From assembly GCF_024199925.1 (NCBI RefSeq), contig NZ_JANADR010000001.1, forward strand, positions 6,389,501 to 6,453,500: DNA of 64,000 nucleotides. Direction: 5' to 3'. The DNA comes from Bradyrhizobium sp. CCGUVB1N3. Lineage in GTDB: Bacteria > Pseudomonadota > Alphaproteobacteria > Rhizobiales > Xanthobacteraceae. The translations under genes were made by a program, and so were the position numbers. The stretch's first letter is position 1. Every line of letters starts with the position of its first letter. Below, piece after piece: positions 1 through 9,845 of the stretch. The notes beneath the pieces are model-generated. The model did no database searches, was not told where the DNA came from, and was given only the letters and a program-made list of their open reading frames with translations.

Positions 1-1808
<1,808 letters not shown>

Positions 1809-1929
1809 GAGTGAGCTTCTTTGCGGTCGAACAATGGGTTAGCGCGATCTCGCCGGTCAGACCGGGACCTCTTTTCGAAACAACGCTTCAAACCTGATAA
1901 AAACGGGGCGCTTTCGGCCCAAAAAGGAA

Positions 1930-1950
1930 GCCCGGCCTAGCGCGCCGGGC
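1930..1950 (-). terminator. Rho-independent-type hairpin
   Basis: A 7-bp perfect stem (GCCCGGC/GCCGGGC) with a 7-nt loop. On the minus strand it is followed by a T-rich stretch (CTTCCTTTTT). It lies downstream of the small-protein region at 2070-2492 and about 120 bp upstream of typA, so it probably ends the leftward Lgt-like/radical SAM transcript. Confidence 0.6.
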
Positions 1951-2069
1951 ACCTCAATGCGTTTGCAGCGCAATATAGGCAAAAAACGCCAAAAAACAAT
2001 GCGTTCTTTGCACGTTGGTTGACTGAATTTTGTCCGGGAATCCCCGGGGGTTAGGTGGTGGCCCGGGCC

Positions 2070-2222
2070 TTAAGCGCTCCGCCCCTTGATGGCGGCCCGG
2101 ATCAGCATCACCCCGGCGAACCTGATCGGGAGGCCGAACAGCACCATGAAGACCGTAGCGCAGCCACTTCGCTGTGGCAGTTACGCGCCGGGAGGAGGTG
2201 TTGGCGGTTCAATGTCGCTCAT
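2070..2222 (-). pseudogene. Broken tandem copy of the adjacent small Pro-rich membrane protein
   Basis: Reading leftward from the ATG at 2222, the frame gives MSDIEPPTPPPGA, then an in-frame TAA at 2181-2183. It then continues as LPQRSGCATVFMVLFG and on to a hydrophobic tail ending at the TAA at 2070. The layout (MSD start, Pro-rich stretch, RSGC, then a membrane segment) mirrors the neighbour at 2232-2492, which has PRSGCMTAFMAVSG at the same place. This looks like an old tandem duplicate inactivated by a nonsense mutation and shortened. A truncated 13-residue peptide is the only intact product. Confidence 0.6.
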
Positions 2223-2231
2223 GTGCGACGG

Positions 2232-2492
2232 CTATTGCCGAGGCTTGGGCGGGCTCGCGGCGCGGATGAAGAGGAAGATCGCAGCTCCGATCAGGGCCAA
2301 TCCAATCAGTGCCAGCGGGACGCCCTGGCCGGAGAACGCAAGAAAGCAGAAGCCCGGGAAGAGCAGCACGATGCCGCTGACCGCCATGAAAGCGGTCATG
2401 CAGCCGCTCCGCGGCTCCGGTGGCGGGGAGGCCGCGGGAGGGGCAGGCGGCAACGGCGTCGGCTCGGGCGGCGGAGTGCTCTCGTCGCTCAT
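2232..2492 (-). CDS. Small Pro-rich membrane protein
   Basis: 86 residues. The N-terminal third is Pro-rich (MSDESTPPPEPTPLPPAPP), followed by RSGC and then two hydrophobic segments (about residues 32-53 and 56-77) with a short basic C-terminus. No known domain recognised. Its ATG overlaps the stop of the upstream radical SAM gene in an ATGA arrangement (2489-2492), so it is probably translationally coupled and part of the same operon. A decayed paralogue lies 9 bp downstream. It may be a membrane partner of the radical SAM/Lgt-like pair; that is inference from position only. Confidence 0.75.
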   Translation of the reverse strand: MSDESTPPPEPTPLPPAPPAASPPPEPRSGCMTAFMAVSGIVLLFPGFCFLAFSGQGVPLALIGLALIGAAIFLFIRAASPPKPRQ

Positions 2493-3934
2493 CGCGGTAC
2501 CTCCTCGCCCTGCCTTGCTTCCCGATAGGTCTGCCCGGCGAGCGCGGCGCGGATGCCGTCGATCTTGCCGTTGCGGTAGAACAGGTTGTAGGTGTCGAAC
2601 GGAATGATCGCGCCGCTCTCGGTCACGAAATGGATGCAGCTTCGCTTGACGTTGCCGACGCAGAAATTGAAGCGATCGAGGAATTGCACGATGGTGACGC
2701 GGAAGACGTTCTCGTAAGTGAGTCCTTGCGGCACATCGAAGCTCGGCAGGCAGCACAACAATTCGCAGACGCGCTCGGAGGTGTTGAGCGGGCCCGACGA
2801 CAGCGAGAACAGATCGATGAATTTCTCCTTCAGTACCGGATATTTTTCCGGGCTGATGGTGTTGGGCATCACCGCGATCAATTGCTCCTGCGGGATCAGC
2901 GAGGTCAGCGGCAGCACTTTCTCGCCGTTGCGCAGGCCGTAGCCGATCGAGATGCTTTCGGGATTGCAGGGCAGCGGAATCATGTCCTTGTCGCCGAACA
3001 CGCCGGTCTCGACCACGCGCCTGCGGATCTCCGACAGCATGATGCGGTCGGTCTCCTTGTTGAAATTCTCGTTGCGGCCGGCGTCCTGTACCGGCTGCAG
3101 CGTGACGCCGCGGACGCATTTCCAGGTCAGCGCGTGGCGGACGATGTCGCCGATCTCATGATCGTTGACGCCGCGCTTGATCGTGGCGACCAGCGTGGTC
3201 GAGACGCCGTAATGCTCGAGATTTTCCAGCGCCTGCTGCCGGATCTTTCGCAAGTCGGCGCCGCGCAAATTGATCAGCGCGTCGCGCTCCAATGAATCGA
3301 ACTGGAGATAGACCTCGAGCCCGCGCCTGTTCTCGGCGAGCCGCGCCACAAAGTCCTTTTCGCGGGCGATCCTGAGGCCATTGGTGTTGATCATGACGTG
3401 GCGGATCGGGCGAGCGCGGACCGCATCGAGGATTGCGAAGAAATCCGGATGCAGCGTCGGCTCGCCTCCGGATATCTGCACGAGATCAGGCTCGCCTTCG
3501 CTCGCGACCAGCGCATCCAGCATCTTCTCGATCGTCGGCAGCGGCGTGAATTGCATCCGCGCCGGCGAGGATTCGGCAAAGCAGACCGGGCAGGTCAGAT
3601 TGCAGTGCTCGGTGATCTCGATCAGGGCCAGGCAAGAATGCTGCTCATGGTCGGGACAGAGCCCGCAATCATAGGGGCAGCCGAATTCGGTACGTTGCTG
3701 GAATTGCAGCGGCCGGTCACCGGGCTTGATGAAGTCCTTGCACAGGCGCCAATAGGCCGCGTCGGTCGAGACCAGCGTCGACTGCACGCCGTGCTCCCTG
3801 CAGCGCTTCTCGTACCAGACCTCGTTGTCGAGGATCTGGATCTTGGTCGGTACCAGCTTCAGGCAGGTTTCGCAGAGCGACTGGGTCTGGCCCCAGAAAA
3901 CATAGGGGCGCGACCTACGCAACGGCGCGTTCAT
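2489..3934 (-). CDS. Radical SAM enzyme of the MJ0619/tetraether synthase (Tes)-like family
   Basis: 481 residues. The radical SAM motif CxxxCxxC is at about residues 111-118 (HCNLTCPVCF), with a GGEPTLHP segment after it. Upstream lie a C21-x2-C24...C45-x2-H48 rubredoxin-like set and a second CxxxCxxC at 86-93 (GCPYDCGLCPDH). More cysteines sit in the C-terminal third (PLPC, ERVCELLCC, NFCVGNVKRSC). This matches the layout known for archaeal Tes (formerly the MJ0619 'methyltransferase'), which has several [4Fe-4S] clusters and a mononuclear iron and joins lipid tails by C-C bond formation. The gene overlaps the Lgt-like gene upstream by 20 bp and the small membrane gene downstream by 4 bp. 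The fold is clear; the substrate is unknown, and a lipid is a reasonable guess from context. Confidence 0.85.
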   Translation of the reverse strand: MNAPLRRSRPYVFWGQTQSLCETCLKLVPTKIQILDNEVWYEKRCREHGVQSTLVSTDAAYWRLCKDFIKPGDRPLQFQQRTEFGCPYDCGLCPDHEQHSCLALIEITEHCNLTCPVCFAESSPARMQFTPLPTIEKMLDALVASEGEPDLVQISGGEPTLHPDFFAILDAVRARPIRHVMINTNGLRIAREKDFVARLAENRRGLEVYLQFDSLERDALINLRGADLRKIRQQALENLEHYGVSTTLVATIKRGVNDHEIGDIVRHALTWKCVRGVTLQPVQDAGRNENFNKETDRIMLSEIRRRVVETGVFGDKDMIPLPCNPESISIGYGLRNGEKVLPLTSLIPQEQLIAVMPNTISPEKYPVLKEKFIDLFSLSSGPLNTSERVCELLCCLPSFDVPQGLTYENVFRVTIVQFLDRFNFCVGNVKRSCIHFVTESGAIIPFDTYNLFYRNGKIDGIRAALAGQTYREARQGEEVPR

Positions 3935-4631
3935 GCACGGGGCTCACTTTCGGTGCCGTCGCCAGCATGGCGGCGGCGTAGAGGAGGATGACGAGCGACA
4001 GCAGGTGGAACAGCGTGAGAGGGCCGATCAGCGCGCCATAGGGCTTGAGGAATTCCCACAGGAAGCGCTGCAGCCCATAATAGACGAGAACGAGGTAGAA
4101 GCCATTGACGGTCACAAACGCATTCCGGGTCAGGACGACAGCGACATAGAAGGCGGCAAAGGCCGCCATGGCGGCGCTTTCATAGAGCTGCACGGGATGG
4201 CGCAAGATGCCGTCGCCGAAATCATGGCCGAAGGGCAGCGTCGTCGGCGTGCCATAGGTGAAATCGTCAAGTCCCGCGTAGTAGCAGCCGAGCCTGCCGA
4301 CCGCGATACCGAGTGCCAGCGGTAGAGCAAAGCGCGCGCCGGTGCGCAAAGAAATGCCGGCAGTCCATTTGTAGAACTCGATCGCGACGATCCCGCCCGC
4401 AAGTGCGCCCTCGACCGAGCGTGCGATGCCGCTCTCGCCCGAGAGCCACAGGTTCAGTGTGCCGAACAGATAGGCACCGAGACCCGCGCCGAACACCAGC
4501 GCGGCGATGTAGGTCAGCTCGAAGGATTGCGAGGGAAAACGCAGGCCGCGTCGCGACAGCCAGTAACCCGCGGCGCCCGCCACCAGCCATGCCGCGATAT
4601 CGAAGATGGTGTGAAGGAAAGCCCCGCTCAT
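3915..4631 (-). CDS. Prolipoprotein diacylglyceryl transferase-like (Lgt-like) membrane protein
   Basis: About 238 residues from the ATG at 4631; an in-frame GTG at 4649 is an alternative start. It has about seven hydrophobic segments. Lgt landmarks are present: GRLGCYYAG (the Arg/Gly signature), HPVQLYE and QRFLWEFLKP. The His-Gly-Gly of true Lgt (E. coli His103) is replaced by Ala-Gly-Gly in EGALAGGIV, and the protein is shorter than Lgt (about 280-290). This is therefore probably a paralogue that binds phospholipid but need not modify lipoproteins. The 20-bp overlap with the radical SAM gene implies co-translation and a shared, probably lipid-related, role. Confidence 0.8.
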   Translation of the reverse strand: MSGAFLHTIFDIAAWLVAGAAGYWLSRRGLRFPSQSFELTYIAALVFGAGLGAYLFGTLNLWLSGESGIARSVEGALAGGIVAIEFYKWTAGISLRTGARFALPLALGIAVGRLGCYYAGLDDFTYGTPTTLPFGHDFGDGILRHPVQLYESAAMAAFAAFYVAVVLTRNAFVTVNGFYLVLVYYGLQRFLWEFLKPYGALIGPLTLFHLLSLVILLYAAAMLATAPKVSPVHERAVA

Positions 4632-4690
4632 GTGAGGCGAATATAGCACGATAAATGGTCAACAGAACGCGCTACGCGTTGCTGTGCCCT

Positions 4691-4708
4691 CTCCCCTTGC
4701 AAGGGGAG
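4691..4708. repeat. Perfect 18-bp palindrome between genes
   Basis: CTCCCCTTGCAAGGGGAG is its own reverse complement. It lies between two leftward genes, the Crp-family gene (4717-5487) and the Lgt-like gene. It resembles the core of the GC-rich repeat at 48720-48857 and may act as a transcript-end hairpin. Confidence 0.55.
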
Positions 4709-4716
4709 AAGGAAGA

Positions 4717-5487
4717 TTATCCCGGGCCGCTATCCGCTTCCTCTGTCGGGTAGACCCCGCGCAGCACCTCCTCGAAATGGTCCTTTACCGCCTCGTTGCA
4801 CAGGCAGGCCCGCGATTTCAGGCCGTCGCGGTTGCGCACCAGGATCGAGCCGCGCCGCGTCTCGATCAGGTCTTGCGCCTTGAACGACTGGATGACGCGG
4901 CTGGCATAGCTGCGCCCGACGCCGAGCAGGGTCGCGAGCTGCTCGTGGGTGAGCGGCACGCTGTCGTTGCCTTCGATCCGCTCCATCGCGGCCAAAATCC
5001 ATTTGGCAGTTCGCTGCTCGATCGAGTGGATGGCGTTGCAGGCCGTCGACTGGAAGATCTGCGCCAGCATGCAATCGGCGTAACGCGCAAAGATGTTGCG
5101 CAGCGACGGCGAGCTTCGCTTGGCGGCCTCGAGCTTGCCGACATGGATGCGCACGAAGGGACCGCCGAACTTCACGACGATCCGCGTATAGGCCGGCAGA
5201 TAGCCCTCGCTGACGATGCCGCCGACGGCGCCCTCGCGGCCGACCAGAATGGTCTCGACGTCGCGGCCGTCCTCATTGGGAACGAGAAAGGTCGCAAGCG
5301 ATGGCCCGCAGGGAAAGTGCACGACCTGGACGTCGTCGCCGGGATTGTAGAGCAGCTCGTTCGCCGATGTCGCCTCGGTCGTCAGATGCGGCGCGATCAG
5401 CGCGTAGTCGGCCTGGTTCAATCGCCGCAGCAGATTGTTGTAGGGCCGGCTCGCAATCTCGGTTGTCTTGCTGCTTCGCGCATCCAT
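4717..5487 (-). CDS. Crp/Fnr-family transcriptional regulator
   Basis: 256 residues. An N-terminal cyclic-nucleotide-binding-like beta-barrel (about 25-150) is followed by a dimerisation helix and a winged helix-turn-helix (about 175-225, LTHEQLATLLGVGRSYASRV). The C-terminal tail holds a CLC pair. No Fnr-type N-terminal cysteine cluster is visible, so it is not a classic [4Fe-4S] Fnr. This type is common in Bradyrhizobium, where the effector is mostly unknown. It is divergent from the receiver protein at 5650; the 160-bp gap is the likely shared promoter region. Confidence 0.88.
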   Translation of the reverse strand: MDARSSKTTEIASRPYNNLLRRLNQADYALIAPHLTTEATSANELLYNPGDDVQVVHFPCGPSLATFLVPNEDGRDVETILVGREGAVGGIVSEGYLPAYTRIVVKFGGPFVRIHVGKLEAAKRSSPSLRNIFARYADCMLAQIFQSTACNAIHSIEQRTAKWILAAMERIEGNDSVPLTHEQLATLLGVGRSYASRVIQSFKAQDLIETRRGSILVRNRDGLKSRACLCNEAVKDHFEEVLRGVYPTEEADSGPG

Positions 5488-5649
5488 CCCAACGCTCTCC
5501 GATCCCCCCTCGACATTAGCTGGTTCCGCCCGCCGCTTGTGTGCACATGTGGACAGACGGGGAAACGGTGATGTGGTGCGTTTCGTTCCTGGAACACCGA
5601 TGCGGGGGCGCAGGTATCGGGTTCGAGGCCCCGTCCTGATTGGAAGATC

Positions 5650-6057
5650 ATGCAGCCCTCAATCGACGAGATCATGCAACGCCCCTCATTCGACGGCAGT
5701 GATGTCCCCGACGACGTGCTGATCGTTGAGGACGATCCCATCATCGCGATCGATTTCGAGGACCGCCTGCTCGGCTTCGGCGTGAAGCACGTGCGTACCG
5801 TTGCTTCGGTCGTGCGTGCGCTGGATGCGATCATCGACCGCATGCCCGACTTCGCGCTGCTTGATGTCGAGTTGGTGCGTGAAAAGAGCTTTGCGATCGC
5901 CGAGCGCCTGGTTGCGCTGAAAATCCCGTTCGTCTTCGTCACCGGCTACGGTGCCGAGACGCGGATTCCGCCTGAGTTCGCCGGCGTACCGCGATTGCAA
6001 AAGCCCTGCTCGAGTGATGCCTTGGAGGCCGCGCTGCGCGCGCGGGCCTCCAGGTAG
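5650..6057 (+). CDS. Single-domain response regulator
   Basis: 135 residues, one CheY-like receiver and no output domain. Visible are the acidic pocket VEDDPI near residue 26, the likely phospho-acceptor Asp in ALLDVEL near 72, the Thr in FVTGYG near 97 and the Lys in LQKPCSS near 117. Such proteins act in phosphorelays or bind a partner. No histidine kinase is adjacent. The start has a GGAAGATC-type spacing. It is divergent from the Crp-family gene. Confidence 0.88.
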   Translation: MQPSIDEIMQRPSFDGSDVPDDVLIVEDDPIIAIDFEDRLLGFGVKHVRTVASVVRALDAIIDRMPDFALLDVELVREKSFAIAERLVALKIPFVFVTGYGAETRIPPEFAGVPRLQKPCSSDALEAALRARASR

Positions 6058-6069
6058 CAGTGGGTTCTA

Positions 6070-6194
6070 AAGCGCGATGAGATCAGGATGAATCGTCATC
6101 GCGCATCAGGTTGTTGTTTGCGCATGATCTCCGCGCAAACGCGTTCCGCGTTTGTCGCGAGGGAAAACCGCTTCACACTTTTCCGGATCATGCT
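6070..6194. repeat. Palindromic intergenic repeat, family A, copy 1
   Basis: It contains a hairpin GCGATGA...TCATCGC (about 6073-6103), then arms built on GCATGATC and CCGGATCATGC with internal AAACCGCTTCACACTTTTCC. The same arms recur at 35679-35727 and 47944-47992. It sits between two convergent genes and abuts the phoD stop codon. Confidence 0.75.
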
Positions 6195-7742
6195 TTAGGC
6201 AAGCTTCGGATCGAGCGTGGTCGACCACAGCGCGACGTCGGCGCGGTCGCGCAATGTCACCGTCATCTGGCCGCTGGCGCCGTCGATCTTGACATGACCG
6301 AAGAACTGCATGCCGGCGGATGGCGGCAGGTTCTGCTTGTCGAGGCCGGGCGCCTTGACGAAACGCACCTCGGGTCCAAACGTGTTGTCCATCTCACCCG
6401 GTCCGAACGTTCCGGCATGCAAGGGGCCCGAGACGAATTCCCAGAACGGCTCGAACTCCTGGAACTGCGCCTTGTCCGGATTGTAATAGTTCGCAGCCGT
6501 ATAGTGCACGTCGGCGGTCAGCCACACCGTGTTCCTGATCGGCGCCATCTTGATGAAGCGCAGGAGGTCGGCGATCTCGAACTCTCTCCCGCGCACCGGG
6601 CCGTCGCCTTGCGCGAAGGCTTCCGACCCCTTCTTGTTCGCAGCATCGTCGTAAACCAGGATGCTGAGCGGCATGTCGGAGGCGATCACCCTCCAGGTCG
6701 CACGCGAGTTGAGCAGGCCGCGCTTCAGCCAGGCCATCTGGTCCGGGCCGAGGAAATAGGATGCGGGGCCGTATTCCGTTTCCAGGTTCGGTCCGTTGGG
6801 GCCGCGATAGCTGCGCTCGTCCAGCATGAAGACGTCGAGATGCGGGCCGTAGGAGATCTGGCGATAGACCCGGCCCGGCTCCACGATGCTCTCGCGCATC
6901 GGATACATCTCATGGAAGGCGCGCGCCGCGCGGGCGGCGAGCAAGGTGATGTTGCGCTCCTTGTAGGCGGCGGGCAGATCCTTCGAGGCCGACCAGTTGT
7001 TGGTCACCTCGTGGTCGTCCCATTGCACGAAGATCGGCACCTCGGCATTGAAGGCGCGGACATTGTCGTCGGTGAAATTATATTTGTGCGCGGCGCGGAA
7101 CTCATCGAGCGTCTCGGCGACCTTGGCCTTCTCGGGGATGGTGACGTTCTTCCAGGTCTTGCCGTCGGCAAGCTTCACCTCGGAGGGGATCACGCCGTCG
7201 GCATAGATCGTGTCGCCGGAATGCAGGAAGAAGTCCGGGCGGTGCTTGTGCATGGCCGAGAAGGTGAACATGCCGCCGTCATCGGGGTTGATGCCCCAGC
7301 CCTGGCCGGCAACGTCGCCGCCCCAGACGAAGCTGACGTCGCGGCGGTCAGTGGGCGCGGTGCGGAAGCGGCCGACCACCGGCTCGCTCTCGACCGCGGT
7401 ATGGGAGAGGTCGCGGAAGCGGACGCGGTAGAAGATGTCCTGACCGCCGGGCAGATTTTCGACCAGCATCTTCGCTGTGAAATCGCTCTCGGGCAGCGCC
7501 GCGATCGGCGGCAGCGCGCGGGCATTCTTGAAGCTATCGGTTGTCGCCACCTCGACCAGCATCTGCGAGGGACGATCCGCGCGCGCCCAGACCACGCCAC
7601 CGTCGACCGTGACGTCACCGGACTGCACGCCGTGGGTGATCACGGGCCGGTCGGCCGCGCGCGACACATAGGGCATCGCGATCGCGCCGAGCGCACCGGC
7701 GCTGGTGGAGAGGAATTGGCGGCGGGAGAATTTGATTTTCAT
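6195..7742 (-). CDS. PhoD-like alkaline phosphatase, Tat-exported
   Basis: 515 residues with a twin-arginine signal (SRRQFLS at residues 6-12, then a hydrophobic stretch and AxA-type cleavage near residue 29). The N-terminal beta domain is followed by the PhoD metallophosphatase domain with LHSGDTIYADG, VQWDDHEVTNNW and DVHYTAANYY motifs. PhoD enzymes are periplasmic or secreted phosphodiesterases/phosphomonoesterases that need Ca and Fe. Where B. subtilis PhoD has an Fe-binding Cys, this protein appears to read WGGDVAG, with Asp. It is apparently monocistronic. The 570-codon frame on the other strand is a shadow. Confidence 0.92.
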   Translation of the reverse strand: MKIKFSRRQFLSTSAGALGAIAMPYVSRAADRPVITHGVQSGDVTVDGGVVWARADRPSQMLVEVATTDSFKNARALPPIAALPESDFTAKMLVENLPGGQDIFYRVRFRDLSHTAVESEPVVGRFRTAPTDRRDVSFVWGGDVAGQGWGINPDDGGMFTFSAMHKHRPDFFLHSGDTIYADGVIPSEVKLADGKTWKNVTIPEKAKVAETLDEFRAAHKYNFTDDNVRAFNAEVPIFVQWDDHEVTNNWSASKDLPAAYKERNITLLAARAARAFHEMYPMRESIVEPGRVYRQISYGPHLDVFMLDERSYRGPNGPNLETEYGPASYFLGPDQMAWLKRGLLNSRATWRVIASDMPLSILVYDDAANKKGSEAFAQGDGPVRGREFEIADLLRFIKMAPIRNTVWLTADVHYTAANYYNPDKAQFQEFEPFWEFVSGPLHAGTFGPGEMDNTFGPEVRFVKAPGLDKQNLPPSAGMQFFGHVKIDGASGQMTVTLRDRADVALWSTTLDPKLA

Positions 7743-7847
7743 GGGGAATCGTCTCGAGATCGGTCGGGACGACTGCGGAGGCAGCCGTCACTGCGAAGCC
7801 AACGCTATATTGAGACAATGTGACGCAGCGATTACGCGCGCGGGCAA

Positions 7848-9296
7848 TTAGGCGTTGCCGGCGGCGCGGAATTGGGCGCCTGCGCGCTGCAGGTTCTGCG
7901 GCAGGCTGAGCAGAACCGCCTTGCGATCGGCGATCGCGGTGTGGAACTGCTCCAGCGCGATGTTGAAGGCCGTCAGCGCGCCTTCCTCGATGGCGCCGTG
8001 GTCGAAGCACCGCAGCGTGTCGCGCAGGATGTCGTCGGCCTCGCCTTGCATCTGGTCGAGCTCGTCGACGGTCTCCGAGCGCCGTGCCGCCGCGATCATG
8101 TCCAGCAGCCGCTCGCGCAGATGGCTGTTGTTGTCGCGCTCGTCCTTCTTCAGATAGCCGGCGAACCAGGCGCCGATCGAGCCCATCGCCGAGAGCGCCA
8201 TCAGGCTCCACCAGATGTAGTCGCTGTATCTGTCGAGGAAGGTCTTTTCCTCGCCGTCGACGAAGGCGGCCGCGCCCGGATGTACCGGGATCACGGCGTC
8301 CTTGTCGGTGTCGGGCGTCTCGATCTTCGCCGCCAGCGGGAATTCCGTCACCAGCTGCTGGCGTATCGCGAAGAGCTGCCGGGTGAAGGCGGCGACGGTG
8401 GTTTCCGACAGGCCTTTGCGCGCCACGATGTGGTGGGCGAAGCTGATCGTCTTGACCTCGTCATCGGGTCGGTCGGGCGAGCCGCCAAAGGTGCCGGCGG
8501 GGATCTCGGCGGCTTCATAGACCGGATGGTTCTGCGCGATGGCGTCGGCCGAATCGATCGCGAGGAAGGTCGGCGTGCCGCCGTCCTTGGTGGAGGCGGC
8601 GATCGCATCCGCGGTGATCTTGCTGTTGACGGGGCCGGCCGCGAGATAGACGTCGGCCTTCTGGGTGCGGATCGCTTCGGCGGCTTCATTGGCCGGGAAT
8701 TGCACGATCTCCACCTTGGCCGGATCGACGCCATATTGTTGGAGGATCACCTTGAGGAGATTGACGTTGGCCTGGGTGCGGCCGACCACGCCGATGCGAT
8801 GACCGGCGAGCTGCGCGATCTTGGTGATCTTGGCGCCCTTCTTCTTGCCCTTGCCGGCCGGTGGGACCCACAGCACGACGACGTTCTTGCGCAGGGTGGC
8901 GACGGCCTGGGCGTTCTTCGGCACGTCGAGATCGCCGCGGATGATGGCGAGGTCGACCTTGTTCTCGGCGAGCGCCTCGGCGCTTGCGGTGGCGCCGTCG
9001 GTCTGGACCGGACGCAGCCGGACATAGCCCTTGCTCTGGACGAAGGCTTGGGTCAGCGCCTGCACGACCTTGACGTCGTCGCTGTTGGCCGGGCCAACGG
9101 CGACCTTCAGCGTCACCGGGCGCATAGCGAAATAATAGCCGCCGACGAGCGCGCCGACGATGGCGAGCACGAACGCGAGCGAAACGAGCATGGTCTTCCG
9201 CGCCGCCGATCGGGGCGACGTCGGTGTGGGTGTTTCGGCCAGGTCGAGGTCCCCGGTCATCGATCTCCCATACAGGCGCTTCAGGCTCGGCTTCAT
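7848..9296 (-). CDS. Membrane-anchored TAXI-family binding protein with cytoplasmic tail
   Basis: 482 residues. One membrane helix near the N-terminus (about 34-57) is followed by a TAXI/NMT1-type periplasmic binding domain (about 65-345, starting LKVAVGPANSDDV and including KIAQLAGHRIGVVGR), then a second helix (about 365-385, WWSLMALSAMGSIGAWFAGYL) and a roughly 95-residue charged helical C-terminus. Normal TAXI binding proteins have a cleaved signal peptide and no C-terminal anchor. No TRAP permease gene is nearby. It may sense a ligand across the membrane rather than feed a transporter; this is inference from topology. Confidence 0.85.
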   Translation of the reverse strand: MKPSLKRLYGRSMTGDLDLAETPTPTSPRSAARKTMLVSLAFVLAIVGALVGGYYFAMRPVTLKVAVGPANSDDVKVVQALTQAFVQSKGYVRLRPVQTDGATASAEALAENKVDLAIIRGDLDVPKNAQAVATLRKNVVVLWVPPAGKGKKKGAKITKIAQLAGHRIGVVGRTQANVNLLKVILQQYGVDPAKVEIVQFPANEAAEAIRTQKADVYLAAGPVNSKITADAIAASTKDGGTPTFLAIDSADAIAQNHPVYEAAEIPAGTFGGSPDRPDDEVKTISFAHHIVARKGLSETTVAAFTRQLFAIRQQLVTEFPLAAKIETPDTDKDAVIPVHPGAAAFVDGEEKTFLDRYSDYIWWSLMALSAMGSIGAWFAGYLKKDERDNNSHLRERLLDMIAAARRSETVDELDQMQGEADDILRDTLRCFDHGAIEEGALTAFNIALEQFHTAIADRKAVLLSLPQNLQRAGAQFRAAGNA

Positions 9297-9447
9297 CTTG
9301 GCCTGGTTATTAGGCCCGCAATTGTAGCAAATTTCTTGCCCGTCAGGGTTACAACTGCGTCATGGTTAGCGGATGGAGGACAACCCTGTATGAACCCGGG
9401 TGTCAGCACGGTGTTAGGGTAAAGTTCCCCTGAAAATGGAGGCGACC

Positions 9448-9738
9448 ATGACGGAGCGGCTGTCGGCGGAAGCACGCAAGCAGGCCTTGAGCGGACTATC
9501 CGGCTGGGCCGAGACCCCCGGCCGCGAGGCGATCGGCAGGACGTTTATCTTTGGGGATTTCAACCAGGCCTTCGGCTTCATGACGCGCGCGGCGCTGGTG
9601 GCCGAGAAGATGGACCATCATCCCGAGTGGAAGAACGTCTACAAGACGGTCGAGGTGGTGCTTTCGACCCATGATGCCGGCGGCGTCACCGCGCTCGACA
9701 TCGAGCTCGCCAAGGCGATGAACGCCTTCGCGAGGTAG
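9448..9738 (+). CDS. phhB: 4a-hydroxytetrahydrobiopterin dehydratase (pterin carbinolamine dehydratase)
   Basis: 96 residues from the ATG at 9448, preceded by GGAGG 5 nt upstream; an in-frame ATG at 9436 lacks such a site. It dehydrates 4a-hydroxytetrahydrobiopterin during pterin recycling for aromatic hydroxylases. The signature [18 protein letters not shown] carries the catalytic His pair, and the fold-closing segment [15 protein letters not shown] follows. No phenylalanine hydroxylase gene is adjacent. Confidence 0.95.
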   Translation: MTERLSAEARKQALSGLSGWAETPGREAIGRTFIFGDFNQAFGFMTRAALVAEKMDHHPEWKNVYKTVEVVLSTHDAGGVTALDIELAKAMNAFAR

Positions 9739-9845
9739 CTTGCGCCACGGTCGACGCCTTGTTGCTGTGCCGGCGCATCCCCATCTTGTGATCGGCATCG
9801 GCTGGGACAATCGGCCGCGCCGGCCTGAACGGGGAGTTTTGGACC

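Noticed and set aside
4717..5487. Oxygen-sensing Fnr/FixK assignment for the Crp-family gene
   Set aside because: No N-terminal Cys cluster; general Crp-family naming is all that is supported.
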